Positions 49,663-59,523 of a DNA stretch of 64,000 nucleotides are shown piece by piece. Origin of the DNA: Leptospira sp. WS60.C2 (GTDB taxonomy: Bacteria; Spirochaetota; Leptospiria; Leptospirales; Leptospiraceae); the NCBI RefSeq assembly GCF_040833955.1, contig NZ_CP162133.1:1944001-2008000 (forward strand), given 5' to 3'. A model generated the notes under the pieces. That model had not been told where the DNA came from, ran no database searches, and saw only the letters and a list, made by a program, of their open reading frames with translations. The translations under genes were made by a program, and so were the position numbers. The stretch's first letter is position 1, and the number at the start of each line of letters is the position of its first letter.

Positions 49663-51242
49663 TTGGACTTTAATAACAATCCTTTAAAATGGATGATCTC
49701 AATTGATTCTTGATTCCAATTTCTCCCAACTTCAAAATTAAAGTTTATATCAAAAAATTGATTCCAAATCGAACGAGGAAATTCCGTATCGACCAATTGA
49801 TTCCCTTCCCAATACAAATACAGTATCCGTTTCATTCCATTCTTTAAGAGAATCGTTTCCAATTGCGACCAATCCGATTGGGAATACATAACAATCTGAG
49901 GAATCTCCAAATAAGTGACGCCCATTAGATACGTTGTGGCGAGTCCTCTATGAATGATTAAATCAGGTTTTAACTCCAAAATTTTCTTAGTAAATGTGTT
50001 TGATACTTTAGCAGCACCTGACCACTGCTTAATGGCTCTTGTATTAGATTTATATCCAAAATAAGAAAGAGATACTAAAATGATTACAATGATGCTTATT
50101 TTCCGCCGAGAGGAAATTACATCGGTTTCAATAAAAATAGTCGATAGACCACCGATGGCTAAAAGATACACACCACTTTCGTAATATCGTAATCCAAGGA
50201 TATCAACACCGGCCCTATAGGGGGAAAGAATTGGTAAAACAAAAAGAAAAATCATACCCGCCAATAAAAACTGAATCTTTTTCTTTTGGATTTTAAAAAA
50301 TATAGGAAGGATCATAAAAAAGGCTAACACTGGATATGCCTTAAATACTCCAATTTTAAAATCGGATCCCCATAAGTCAGCAATCCAATTGAGTAAGTAT
50401 TGTTTTCCTGTTAAGACTTGGGTATCTTGTAAGGTATTCCAACCTCGCATTCCAAGGACATGATGATAATTGCTATAGTTGAAATAAGAAAATAAACATG
50501 TAATGAATAAAAATACAAAACCAATCGCAAAATAAATTCGCATTCTCTCGAATGACCGAATATGCATTAAAAAACCAATGAGAAATAGTATGATAATTGC
50601 GATGGTTGATTCTGGGCGCAATTGAAATGTAAGCGCAATTGAAAACGCACAGAGAACAATGAATACCATGCTCTTTTTCCATTCGCTTACCTTCAGTCTT
50701 TCGTAAAGATAAATCGCTGAAAGAAAAAATGAATTCGAAAGTGTTACTTCAGAATAATCTACTGACGAAATAAAAACAGGAGTTAGAAACTGTAGGGATA
50801 GACTCAGATAAATCGATACTAGATCGTTAGCACCTAAGATACGAAAAATCCCGACAACAATTAAAAAATTAATAAAAAACGAAAAGATGGGAAGATACAA
50901 AACCAGAGAGAAATGCGTTAATTTCGCGATCAAAGCGTGAATGAAAGGCATGATCAAAGGATACTGAAAAAAACATGTATCCTCTTTTGTGACGAAAGCC
51001 CAAGGATATCCTATGGGAATCGTCTTGATTGAAAATCCGATTTCCCCTGCGGGAAAGTAACACTGCAAATTGTTTTGAATCGAAAGGTTTTGATACAATG
51101 AGAATGTTTGGTAATACTTGATCTGAGGATCGCTTCCAATCGCAACTGCGTTACGATTCCATTGAAATTTATAAAAAATAGGAATCGAAAAAAGAATGAG
51201 AATTACAATTCCTGAGAGAATGAATGAAATTCTTTTTAACAT
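49659..51242 (-). CDS. Polytopic membrane protein, putative GT-C glycosyltransferase
   Basis: A 527-residue protein with about eleven helices, an outer first loop containing GSDPQIKYYQTFSLYQN and CYFPAGEIGFS, and a C-terminal soluble domain of about 130 residues. The first-loop layout is that of GT-C transferases, but the Asp-Glu pair is not clear. It overlaps the O-antigen ligase-like gene by 4 bases and follows the GT2 gene at 51250-52389 by 7, so all three should be co-expressed. Confidence 0.6.
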   Translation of the reverse strand: MLKRISFILSGIVILILFSIPIFYKFQWNRNAVAIGSDPQIKYYQTFSLYQNLSIQNNLQCYFPAGEIGFSIKTIPIGYPWAFVTKEDTCFFQYPLIMPFIHALIAKLTHFSLVLYLPIFSFFINFLIVVGIFRILGANDLVSIYLSLSLQFLTPVFISSVDYSEVTLSNSFFLSAIYLYERLKVSEWKKSMVFIVLCAFSIALTFQLRPESTIAIIILFLIGFLMHIRSFERMRIYFAIGFVFLFITCLFSYFNYSNYHHVLGMRGWNTLQDTQVLTGKQYLLNWIADLWGSDFKIGVFKAYPVLAFFMILPIFFKIQKKKIQFLLAGMIFLFVLPILSPYRAGVDILGLRYYESGVYLLAIGGLSTIFIETDVISSRRKISIIVIILVSLSYFGYKSNTRAIKQWSGAAKVSNTFTKKILELKPDLIIHRGLATTYLMGVTYLEIPQIVMYSQSDWSQLETILLKNGMKRILYLYWEGNQLVDTEFPRSIWNQFFDINFNFEVGRNWNQESIEIIHFKGLLLKSK

Positions 51243-51249
51243 TCTCTAT

Positions 51250-52389
51250 TTATTCTCTTTTTAAAATATGCGCAGTAAGCGCATTCATCCCAAAAAGAAA
51301 AAGTAAAAGTCCTGTTGTGCTAGTTACAATTAATTCTCTTTCAAAATTAAGAAACATATACTGATTTTCTTTCCATTTCCAAACTAAGTAGAGGAATAGG
51401 AAAGCCATCGCTAAAAAGCCAGACAATAAAACAAAGAATAAACGGTCTTCATTCCAATTGAGAATCTTTCCATAAATTCCAAATGTTTTGGACTGTCTGG
51501 TGGCAATCTGTAACCCAACGCTCCAAATACTCATTCCAATTAACGATGCAAAGGAAAGAAGAACCAAGGAATGGATCCCATAAATTCTGAATCCATAGAC
51601 CTCTAAAATGCCGCCAGAGAATAAACCAAATAACAATTGCGAAAACGAAAGTATAAGAATGATGAATCCTAATTTTTGAAAAAAATACGGAGCATAAAAT
51701 AAGATTCTTAAAAGATGTCTCATTCCATCCCGCCATGTTTTTAAATGAGGAATTCTACCGGGTTTATCAGGATAAAGAGAAACAGGAACATGTTCCATAA
51801 CTGATCCATTTTGTAAGGCTTTGATCAGCATTTCAGAAGCAAATTCCATACCCTTGCTCTTCACATCCCATTCTAAGTATTTTTCCTTCTTAAAACACCT
51901 AAAACCAGAGTTCGAATCCCGAATTTTGAATTTTTTTGCATACAAACGATTGATGATCCAATTGATCACGGGTGTTCCTAAGTAACGATGTAGGAATGGC
52001 ATGGCACCTTTGTGGATTTTTCCATCCAAGCGAGAACCAATGACCATATCAGCATTGGTTTCCAACAATCGAGTGATTAACTTAGGGGCTTCCAAAAAAT
52101 CGTAAGTATCGTCTGCATCAGCAAAAAGAACTATCTCCCCTTTTGCATTTCTGATCCCTGAATCTAATGCCGCTCCATATCCTCTTATTTCACACGGTTC
52201 AACGCGAACACCTAAAGAAGTAGCATATTCCTTAGATCCATCCGTACTACCATTATCTGATAATAAGATTTCAATTTCAAATTTTGATTTATTTTCTTTT
52301 TTGATCGATAAACATTTCTCTAAAACAAATGGTAATGTCTTTCTTTCATTTAAACAAGGGATGACAATTGTGATCTGAGGTAATGCCAT
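51250..52389 (-). CDS. DPM/GtrB-like glycosyltransferase (GT2) with membrane helices
   Basis: The 379 residues have a GT2 domain with VIPCLNERKTL (9-19), SDNGSTD (44-50) and FADADDTYDF (89-98), then MVIGSRLDG and SNSGFRCFKKE. Four hydrophobic helices fill about residues 235-375. This is the layout of enzymes that make polyprenyl-phosphate sugars, in the branch with four C-terminal helices. The sugar is unknown. It lies directly upstream of a GT-C-like gene that could use the product. Confidence 0.87.
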   Translation of the reverse strand: MALPQITIVIPCLNERKTLPFVLEKCLSIKKENKSKFEIEILLSDNGSTDGSKEYATSLGVRVEPCEIRGYGAALDSGIRNAKGEIVLFADADDTYDFLEAPKLITRLLETNADMVIGSRLDGKIHKGAMPFLHRYLGTPVINWIINRLYAKKFKIRDSNSGFRCFKKEKYLEWDVKSKGMEFASEMLIKALQNGSVMEHVPVSLYPDKPGRIPHLKTWRDGMRHLLRILFYAPYFFQKLGFIILILSFSQLLFGLFSGGILEVYGFRIYGIHSLVLLSFASLIGMSIWSVGLQIATRQSKTFGIYGKILNWNEDRLFFVLLSGFLAMAFLFLYLVWKWKENQYMFLNFERELIVTSTTGLLLFLFGMNALTAHILKRE

Positions 52390-52409
52390 AGAGAATTAAA
52401 TTTTTTGCC

Positions 52410-53552
52410 TTATATTTTTTTCAAAACCAACAACATACTTTGTCCGAAAGGTAGAGGTAGATAATCCAACCACGCAATGAATGGAATCAAACTATTCATA
52501 ATCATCGCATCCTGTTTTTTGATCTGTTTTTGATTTAGGATTTTCATTTTGACGAGCCAACCAAAAGCCCCAATTGGATTAAAATAATCTCTTCTTAACC
52601 ATTTCACTTTATATTCTGGAGCTATTGATTTTTCCCAACGCCTAATATCTGATTTCGAATATCGCCTAACATGCCCTATCTTCTTATCAAAGGAGGAATA
52701 TAAGGCAGGCATCGCAGGCACAATGGCCACGAAAAACCCACCTTTTTTCAATAACGATAGTGCATGGTTCAATATTTTCGTATCATCTTCTATGTGTTCC
52801 ATCACATTCGATGAATAAATACAGTCGTAATAGTTTTTTGTTTTGATTGAAAGAATGTCTTGCCCAATCTTTTGGACATTCTTTACACTCCGGAATCTCT
52901 TTTTTAAAATTTGGAAGTTTTCACGCGAAAGATCAAATGCATCAATGGGAAAATGTTCGGAAGTGATCGCAGCAATCGTGCCCGTTCCTGCCCCAATCTC
53001 TAAATTTTTTTCACCCAAGTAATCTTCAATTTTAGCGGCAATCCAACGATTATAAGTCACCGCATCTTCTATTGTTTCAAGTGTCCCGATGCCTTCTCCG
53101 AAAGAAGAATAAATATGAGAATTGGAAGAGAAGGAATCATCTTTAGGAGAGAAAACAAAACGGTCAAAACTAACAAAATTGACAAGGATCACAAAACCAA
53201 TGCTCACAAAAGAGGAAACCAGCCATCCAAATCCTAAAAAGATCATACAGGCAAAGATGAGGATTCTAATGATGATACCAAGAAAGGAATAATAATGAAA
53301 CTGGATTAACTTTCGGAAAAAATCTTCAGAACCCTCTAACCATGTAATGTATTTATGGAGAGGATACGAGCAAAGAAGAGCCAATTCTAATGCAATCAAG
53401 TTGCCAAGATTCTTTTGATAAAAACCTTCACTGAAGTAAGGGTACGTAAAGATCCATTTTGCAATCCACGCATTAATCCAAAAAACAAGAATCCCGACAA
53501 TTAAATACCGATAGTGACGTCCTTCAAAAAGAGAAAATAGCCTAGTGAACAT
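52410..53552 (-). CDS. GtrA-like membrane domain fused to a SAM methyltransferase
   Basis: A 380-residue two-domain protein. Residues 1-138 are a four-helix GtrA-like domain (start YLIVGILVFWINAW, end VILVNFVSFDRFVFS), the family of proposed flippases for undecaprenyl-phosphate sugars. Residues 160-380 are a class I SAM methyltransferase with motif I LEIGAGTG (184-191), a later acidic residue in DAFDLSRENF, and the SSNVMEHIEDD segment (248-257). The two halves are in one continuous frame with no sign of error. It lies between two GT2 polyprenyl-sugar enzymes. The methylated substrate is unknown and could be the lipid-linked sugar itself. Confidence 0.85.
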   Translation of the reverse strand: MFTRLFSLFEGRHYRYLIVGILVFWINAWIAKWIFTYPYFSEGFYQKNLGNLIALELALLCSYPLHKYITWLEGSEDFFRKLIQFHYYSFLGIIIRILIFACMIFLGFGWLVSSFVSIGFVILVNFVSFDRFVFSPKDDSFSSNSHIYSSFGEGIGTLETIEDAVTYNRWIAAKIEDYLGEKNLEIGAGTGTIAAITSEHFPIDAFDLSRENFQILKKRFRSVKNVQKIGQDILSIKTKNYYDCIYSSNVMEHIEDDTKILNHALSLLKKGGFFVAIVPAMPALYSSFDKKIGHVRRYSKSDIRRWEKSIAPEYKVKWLRRDYFNPIGAFGWLVKMKILNQKQIKKQDAMIMNSLIPFIAWLDYLPLPFGQSMLLVLKKI

Positions 53553-53558
53553 ATGATC

Positions 53559-54344
53559 CTATAACCAATTACCTGATTTAGGTATGTATCCAATTGGCAT
53601 ATTTTTGCTAAAAAAATCTTCTTTTTTCGCAATCACATTGAAGTAAAAGATATGCCTAAGGGCAGCGATTCCATCTTTCCAAGTAATTTTTTTCCCTTCC
53701 AAATAATTTCTTGGGTAATAGGAAATAGGAAATTCTTGTACCCTTATTTTTAATCGCGCGAGTTTTGCTGTTATCTCTGGTTCAAAACCAAAACGTTTTG
53801 ATTCTAAGTTGATGTTCTTCACAATTTCTGCTTTGAATGCCTTGTAACATGTTTCCATATCCGTAAGATACAAACCGCTTAGAAAATTGGAAAAAATTGT
53901 AAGAATACGATTGATAAGATAGTGAAACGTACGATGTACTTGGCGCCCATCTTTTTTAAATCGAGAACCAAAAACTACGTCAGCTTTCCCTTTTACGATT
54001 GGTTCAATCAAAACGGGAATCTCTTCCATATCATATTCGAAATCGGCATCTTGAACGATGATGATGTTTCCCGTAGCTTCCGAAATTCCTCTGTGTAGGG
54101 CAGCACCCTTCCCTTGATTCTTCTCCTGAATCAGGATTTTGTGTTCGGATCGAAAACGGAAATTTTGCAGAATGGAAAGTGAATGATCACGAGAGGCATC
54201 GTCGATAAAAACGAGCTCTTTTTGAGTAGGGAGTTTGAGTGCGTCAATCCGAGTTAAAAAATCCTCCAGATGCGCAGATTCATTGTAAATTGGGATGATA
54301 AGTGAGGTTTTATCCGACTTTCCAGGGTTACGTTTGGCGACCAT
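53559..54344 (-). CDS. DPM1-like glycosyltransferase (GT2)
   Basis: A 261-residue soluble GT2 enzyme. Motifs: [12 protein letters not shown] (15-26), VFIDDASRD (45-53), QDADFEYD (98-105) and the acceptor-loop VFGSRF (121 region), then METCYKAF. There are no membrane helices, as in the soluble bacterial DPM1-like type. It starts six bases before the GtrA-methyltransferase gene and probably supplies the lipid-linked sugar for that protein. Confidence 0.88.
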   Translation of the reverse strand: MVAKRNPGKSDKTSLIIPIYNESAHLEDFLTRIDALKLPTQKELVFIDDASRDHSLSILQNFRFRSEHKILIQEKNQGKGAALHRGISEATGNIIIVQDADFEYDMEEIPVLIEPIVKGKADVVFGSRFKKDGRQVHRTFHYLINRILTIFSNFLSGLYLTDMETCYKAFKAEIVKNINLESKRFGFEPEITAKLARLKIRVQEFPISYYPRNYLEGKKITWKDGIAALRHIFYFNVIAKKEDFFSKNMPIGYIPKSGNWL

Positions 54345-54412
54345 AATTACCTCTAAAAATTCTGGAAATCGAGAGAAGTCAAGTCGTAAAAAGAAAGAAG
54401 GGGCGAGAGAAT

Positions 54413-55177
54413 CTAATCTTTATTTTTGTATTTTCGTAGCCCCTTAATTCCATGAATCAAAGTAAGGATCATGGCATATAAACCATTCAATTTCTCACGC
54501 TTTCGCAACATTCTAAAGTGTGCAAACATCACTTTCTTTTTGTTAGATGTAGCAGCGCCCCTCCTGACTCTGTAACGCGCCAAGATTTCAGAATTAGCAA
54601 ATGCTAACTTACCATCCCGTAAAATATCCAACCATAGGGCGTAATCATCTCTAAGACTTTTTAATGAAGGATCAAAGAATTTTTTTCCTACGCTTGGCAC
54701 ATGGTAAATCGCGGTTAACAAACCTACACGATTGTAATGCAATAAATTACGATAAGTATAAGGTTTCGTTTCTACTCGAAATGGCTCGCAGAATTCAAAT
54801 CCATTTTCATCAATGATCCGATACGAAGCAAAAGAAAATGGAGCCTTATGCTCTTCCATAAAGGGGATCATTTTCTCTAAAAAATCGGATTCCCATAAAT
54901 CATCTGCATCTAAAAAGGCAATATACTCCCCTTTTGCAAGCTCAATGCCTTTGTTGCGAGTATCCGCAGAACCTGAATTTTTTTCTTTCGGAATCACCTG
55001 GATTCTTGCATCCTTTTTTGCAATTTCGTTTGCGACTGCTAACGTGTTATCTTTTGAACAATCATCAACAAGTAGCAATTCCCAATCTTTGTATGTTTGC
55101 TTGAGTAAAGATTGTACGGATTCTTCTAAGTAAGAGGCTGCGTTGTACGCAGGCATAATGACTGAAACTTTCGGCAT
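54413..55177 (-). CDS. Glycosyltransferase family 2
   Basis: A 254-residue GT-A enzyme from ATG 55177 ([20 protein letters not shown]). An upstream in-frame TTG at 55216 would add 13 residues without support. Motifs are VDDCSKD (37-43) and FLDADDLWE (88-96). The later [11 protein letters not shown] holds the catalytic Asp-Asp region (ED-type motif). No membrane helices. It resembles O-antigen galactosyl- and glucosyl-type transferases; the sugar is unknown. Confidence 0.85.
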   Translation of the reverse strand: MPKVSVIMPAYNAASYLEESVQSLLKQTYKDWELLLVDDCSKDNTLAVANEIAKKDARIQVIPKEKNSGSADTRNKGIELAKGEYIAFLDADDLWESDFLEKMIPFMEEHKAPFSFASYRIIDENGFEFCEPFRVETKPYTYRNLLHYNRVGLLTAIYHVPSVGKKFFDPSLKSLRDDYALWLDILRDGKLAFANSEILARYRVRRGAATSNKKKVMFAHFRMLRKREKLNGLYAMILTLIHGIKGLRKYKNKD

Positions 55178-55231
55178 GATTGGTGATTCCAAACCTAGAA
55201 TTGAAGCAGAGGACAAAAAGAAAAGTCTGAT

Positions 55232-56356
55232 TTAACGGTGAGTCTCATGATCCAAGAATTTTTCAGCAATCTCCAGCGCTTCTTCAATGATATGATGCAT
55301 ATCTAAGTATCGGTATGTGGCAAGTCTTCCTAAAAAAGTCACACGCTCTAACTTTGATACCTCAGATTCATATCTCTTTAAAATTTCCAAATCGCCTTCC
55401 AATCGTTTTGGATAATATGGAATATCGGATGATTCTGTTTCTTTGCTATACTCTTCAAAATAAATTGTTTTTGGGTGATTTTCCCATGGAGTGAAGTGTT
55501 TGTGTTCGTGTATTCTTGTATACGGAATATCTTCATCAGCATAGTTTATCACTGCGTTTCCCTGAAAATCTCCATCCGAACGATATTCCTTGAAATAGAC
55601 AGTGCGATAGCCTAAGCGACCAAATCGAAAGGAAAAATAAGCATCAATGGGTCCTGTATAAAAAACATGATCATAATCTGTATTGTCTTCGTTTTCGCCC
55701 AAAAAATGTGTTCCTAATCTCACTTCAATATTTGGATGTTCTATCATTTTTTGAATGATCGCTGTATATCCTTCTACCGGAATACCTTGGTAGACATCAT
55801 TGTAATAATTATCATCGTAATTAAAACGGACAGGTAAACGTTTCAGAATGGAAGCAGGCAAATTCCGAGGTTCCGTTCCCCACTGTTTCTTTGTGTATCC
55901 ATAGAAAAACGCTTTATATAACTTTTCTCCAACGAACTTTTTTGCCTGCTCTTCAAAAGTTTTTGGATCTGAGATGGAAGTATCACCTTGAGACTCAATC
56001 CATTTTCTTGCTTCTTCTGGTCCGAAAGACTTTGCATAAAATTGATTGATTGTATGTAAATTAATCGGCATGGAATAAACTTGGCCTTGGTAGATCGATT
56101 TAACTCGATTTACAAACGGACGAAATGTACCAAAAGAATTCACATAGTTCCATACCTTTTCATTGCTTGTATGAAAAATATGTGGACCATATTTGTGAAC
56201 CATAACATTCGTTAAAGAATCCCGTTCTGTATGGCAATTTCCACCGATGTGATTTCTTTCATCGACGATTTTGATTTTATAATTGCCAGTCTTGGCAAGC
56301 GTATTGGCGACAACTGCTCCAGAAAATCCAGCGCCTACTATTAATATTTTTTTCAT
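55232..56356 (-). CDS. glf: UDP-galactopyranose mutase
   Basis: Converts UDP-galactopyranose to UDP-galactofuranose with reduced FAD. The 374 residues have the FAD motif GAGFSGAV (8-15), the signature HKYGPHIFHTSNEKVW (54-69 region) and MPINLHTINQF. The Arg and Tyr residues of the active site lie in YTKKQWGTEPRNLP and the RRLE/YPKRLEGD region. It implies galactofuranose in the surface glycan. It overlaps the following GT2 gene by 4 bases, which suggests that enzyme or a nearby one uses the product. Confidence 0.95.
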   Translation of the reverse strand: MKKILIVGAGFSGAVVANTLAKTGNYKIKIVDERNHIGGNCHTERDSLTNVMVHKYGPHIFHTSNEKVWNYVNSFGTFRPFVNRVKSIYQGQVYSMPINLHTINQFYAKSFGPEEARKWIESQGDTSISDPKTFEEQAKKFVGEKLYKAFFYGYTKKQWGTEPRNLPASILKRLPVRFNYDDNYYNDVYQGIPVEGYTAIIQKMIEHPNIEVRLGTHFLGENEDNTDYDHVFYTGPIDAYFSFRFGRLGYRTVYFKEYRSDGDFQGNAVINYADEDIPYTRIHEHKHFTPWENHPKTIYFEEYSKETESSDIPYYPKRLEGDLEILKRYESEVSKLERVTFLGRLATYRYLDMHHIIEEALEIAEKFLDHETHR

Positions 56357-57282
56357 AAAACTCGTTTTGGTAATAAACTTAGAATCAAAAAAACGGTTTT
56401 CTTCATCATCCTGATGAGAAATACCTTACAGGAAGAAAATCGCTGAGTTGCAAGAGAAGTAGACTCAACACTTACCTTTCTTCCGAAATACATTAGAATC
56501 TGTCTCCATTGAGACTCCGATAGTTTCATTGAGGACAGTTTTTCCAGAAAATCGTTTCGGGGAGATCTGCCTTCATGAAAAACAAGTCGTGCTTCCCGCG
56601 CAAATTCCAAATCAACATTTAAAAAATGCGCCATAATGGATTCTAATTCCAGAACACCTTTGTCTACATTCTTAGTTGACAAACCACCTAATGAATAGTG
56701 AACGATTGGGTCTTGGATTTTTTTACCAACATAGCCTTTTTGAATCACACGAAACATAAAATCAACATCTGCAGAATAACGAAACTTTGTGTTAAAACCT
56801 TTTAGCTTCGTATAGATTTCCTTTTTACAAAGATACGCCTGGTGATTGGATGGGTTTCCAATCAAGAAATCGAAATCCGTGAGAGTCTTTGGCTTCCAAC
56901 GTTTCAAACCAAAAAACATTTTGGCTTCACCACAAATATAATCCAACTTTGAATCCGATGTAGGAATGACTAATTTTTCTAATGCATAAGGATGCAAAAA
57001 ATAATCATCAGCATTCAAAAACAAAATCCATTTTCCACGAGCAAGCGGAATCGCTTTGTTCATGGCGTCATAAACTCCAGAATCCCTCCCTGAAAAAAGT
57101 CGAATCCTGTCTCCAAATGTTTTTATTTTTTCCACCGTACGATCTGTGCTCAACCCATCCCAAACCAATACTTCAAAATTTACATTTTTTTGAGTTGAGG
57201 CTGAATGAAGCGTGCGGACAATCGTATCTTCCGCATTTCGAACTACGGTGATGATGGTAACAAGTGGATTTTTATTTTGCAT
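56353..57282 (-). CDS. Glycosyltransferase family 2
   Basis: A 309-residue enzyme, mostly soluble. Motifs: VTIITVVRNAEDTI (8-21), VWDGLSTDRTV (40-50), SGRDSGVYDAMNKA (64-77) and FLNADDYF (88-95). This subfamily pattern with DSGVYDAMNKA is frequent in O-antigen clusters. Its stop overlaps the glf start by 4 bases and its own start overlaps the GT4 gene upstream by 11. A hydrophobic C-terminus (VFLILSLLPKRVL) may attach it to the membrane. Confidence 0.87.
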   Translation of the reverse strand: MQNKNPLVTIITVVRNAEDTIVRTLHSASTQKNVNFEVLVWDGLSTDRTVEKIKTFGDRIRLFSGRDSGVYDAMNKAIPLARGKWILFLNADDYFLHPYALEKLVIPTSDSKLDYICGEAKMFFGLKRWKPKTLTDFDFLIGNPSNHQAYLCKKEIYTKLKGFNTKFRYSADVDFMFRVIQKGYVGKKIQDPIVHYSLGGLSTKNVDKGVLELESIMAHFLNVDLEFAREARLVFHEGRSPRNDFLEKLSSMKLSESQWRQILMYFGRKVSVESTSLATQRFSSCKVFLIRMMKKTVFLILSLLPKRVL

Positions 57283-58486
57283 GAGATTGAGTTAGAGATT
57301 CGTAAACTAAGATATGTGCATCAGCACATTGATTCCAAGAGAATTGTTTGACTCGGGCAAAACCCGCTTGGATTAGATTGTCTCTTAGTTCCTTTCTGTT
57401 TAATAGGTCATTGATTTTATTTTTTAGGTCATTAGGATTTTTGGGATCAAAATAATAGGCAGCTTGCCATGCCACTTCTTGGAACACTTCGATTTGACTG
57501 CAAAGGACAGGACAACCTACTGACATAGCTTCCAGTAATGGGATTCCAAATCCTTCATAGAGGGATGGATAGATAAACATTTCTGCATTTCGATAATAGG
57601 AAGCCAATTGTGCATCTGATCCAATGGAGTGTTGGTGGACAAAATTAGTTAGACCAAATTCACCGATTTCCCTTTTCTCAGAATAGGAAAAATTGCCTCC
57701 ACCCGCACATAACAAATGAATTTCTGTTTCCTTTCGCACTAGCGCGAAGGACTTCAAAAGTGTAGTGAAATTTTTATAATCAGAGCGATTCCCAACAAAT
57801 AATATATATTTCTGATAAGGCAAATCATTGTCCATTTCCTTCTCTTCTGAAAGATCACCAGCCAAATAAATCACCGAAACTTTTTCTTCTGAAATCGAAG
57901 GATACAAACGTAATAGATCTTTTTTGGTTGTATTCGAAATACAGATGATGTGGTCAGCTAACTCGCACAAGGTTTTTCTATTTTTTAAAATGAAGTTGGA
58001 AGATCCATAGTATTCAGGAAATAACTCATGTACGAGATCATACACAGTTAGAACCATTTTTGTTTTGCTCCGAGCAAGAGCGTCACCATAATAGGACTGA
58101 AAATAAGTAGGATGGAATATCTGAAACTCATTAGAAAGAAGTTTTTCACAAACTTGCTCGTTGATGATTCTAATTTGTTTTCGTAAACTAAATTTAAAAA
58201 TACCCCTTTCCCGCTTCATCAAAATTTCGGGCATAGCGAATCCGAAAATAGAAAGGGTTTTTTGGATGATTTTGTATGCAGTGTAGAGAGAAAAAAAATC
58301 CGGCAAGTTGATTTGAGAGTGAGAAGAAAGTTCTTTTAAAACTCCCTTTCCATAGGAATCAATGTTTACGGACGTTTGAAACTCTATCCGTCTCTCTTTA
58401 AGACGACGAACCACCTCCATAAAAATTTTGGATATTCCACCAAATCGATTCTGAAAGAAGATTTGATGGTCAATGATTACTTTCAT
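57272..58486 (-). CDS. Glycosyltransferase family 4
   Basis: A 404-residue GT-B enzyme beginning MKVIIDHQIFFQNRFGGISK, the retaining-transferase start with a nucleotide-loop Gly pair. The C-terminal half holds ILFVGNRSDYKNF and the donor-binding E-x7-E motif in YEGFGIPLLEAM, then a Gly-rich region VGCPVLCSQ. It is a paralogue of the gene at 59524-60684, sharing the starts and the VYDLVHELFPEYY/VYDMIHELFPYYF segment. It overlaps the GT2 gene by 11 bases. Confidence 0.9.
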   Translation of the reverse strand: MKVIIDHQIFFQNRFGGISKIFMEVVRRLKERRIEFQTSVNIDSYGKGVLKELSSHSQINLPDFFSLYTAYKIIQKTLSIFGFAMPEILMKRERGIFKFSLRKQIRIINEQVCEKLLSNEFQIFHPTYFQSYYGDALARSKTKMVLTVYDLVHELFPEYYGSSNFILKNRKTLCELADHIICISNTTKKDLLRLYPSISEEKVSVIYLAGDLSEEKEMDNDLPYQKYILFVGNRSDYKNFTTLLKSFALVRKETEIHLLCAGGGNFSYSEKREIGEFGLTNFVHQHSIGSDAQLASYYRNAEMFIYPSLYEGFGIPLLEAMSVGCPVLCSQIEVFQEVAWQAAYYFDPKNPNDLKNKINDLLNRKELRDNLIQAGFARVKQFSWNQCADAHILVYESLTQSHAK

Positions 58487-58501
58487 ATGTTCTTTGATAT
58501 A

Positions 58502-59500
58502 TTAAAAGTCAGAGGCATCAATTTCAAAATTAGGAACTTCGCTTAATAATGGCGCACCCTTAAAGAATCGAATCATTTCCTCCGTTGCTTGAGTTTCCAT
58601 AGCAAGTCTACAATCGAAGGAACAAGAACCCATGTGCTGTGAGAGGACTACATTTTCAAGTTCAGTTAATTTTCCATTGTATGGTTCTTTTTCGTAAACA
58701 TCTACCGCGAATCCAGCAATACGGTGATTCTTAAGGTAGTTGTAAATATCTTCCTCGTTTACAATCCCTCCACGGGAAAAATTAAGTAGATATGCAGTTT
58801 CTTTCATAAAATTAAGTTCAGACTTGGTTATTAAATTCTTTGTAACCTGAGTCAAAGGAACGTGAAGACTAATAATATCCGATTTTTCTAATAAGGATTG
58901 TAAGTTTACCTGCTCAATATTTAAACCCATTCTTCTTAAATTGCAAATTTCTTCTGATTTTTCCAGAATATCAAAAACATAAATTTTTGCTGGATGAAAG
59001 GCACTCAAGATCATCCCAACCTTAAATCCAACTCTACCCAATCCTATAATACCGATTGTAGCCGATCGAATGCTCATGCCAACTGGTCGAGACCATTTTC
59101 CTAGCCGTAATTCTCTATCCGCAAAAACAACATGTCTCGGCAATGTAATCATCATTCCAACTACTAACTCTGAGACAGCAAGGGTGACTGCATCCGGAGT
59201 ATATGAAACTTTTATTCCTTTCTCTCTACATAATTTCAAAGGCACAGAATCTAATCCAATTCCAACTCTTGCGATCATCTTCAATCTTTTCGATTCTTTG
59301 ATCAATTCATGTAAATTATCAGTACCAGCAATTAACCCGTCACAATTCCTAGCAAATTCAAAAATTTCATGAGAGGTTAACTTTCTTTTGAGTGGATTGT
59401 ATATTACTTCTAGCCCGGATTGATTCAGCAATTCAATTGGATGCGGGTTATATGTACCAAATGGATACGTTGAGACAAAGATACGTTTTTTTTGATTCAT
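58502..59500 (-). CDS. D-isomer-specific 2-hydroxyacid dehydrogenase family protein
   Basis: A 332-residue NAD-dependent enzyme of the SerA/LdhA family. The nucleotide motif is GIIGLGRVG (150-158). The catalytic set Arg243 (FSRGGIVNEE), Glu272 (VDVYEKEP) and His289 (LSQHMGS) is complete. There is no C-terminal ACT domain, so it is not the regulated SerA form. It stands between two paralogous GT4 genes inside the glycan locus, so a role in making an acid-modified sugar or a hydroxyacid substituent is possible but unproven. Confidence 0.87.
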   Translation of the reverse strand: MNQKKRIFVSTYPFGTYNPHPIELLNQSGLEVIYNPLKRKLTSHEIFEFARNCDGLIAGTDNLHELIKESKRLKMIARVGIGLDSVPLKLCREKGIKVSYTPDAVTLAVSELVVGMMITLPRHVVFADRELRLGKWSRPVGMSIRSATIGIIGLGRVGFKVGMILSAFHPAKIYVFDILEKSEEICNLRRMGLNIEQVNLQSLLEKSDIISLHVPLTQVTKNLITKSELNFMKETAYLLNFSRGGIVNEEDIYNYLKNHRIAGFAVDVYEKEPYNGKLTELENVVLSQHMGSCSFDCRLAMETQATEEMIRFFKGAPLLSEVPNFEIDASDF

Positions 59501-59523
59501 AGAGTTTACAACAAAACAATGAA

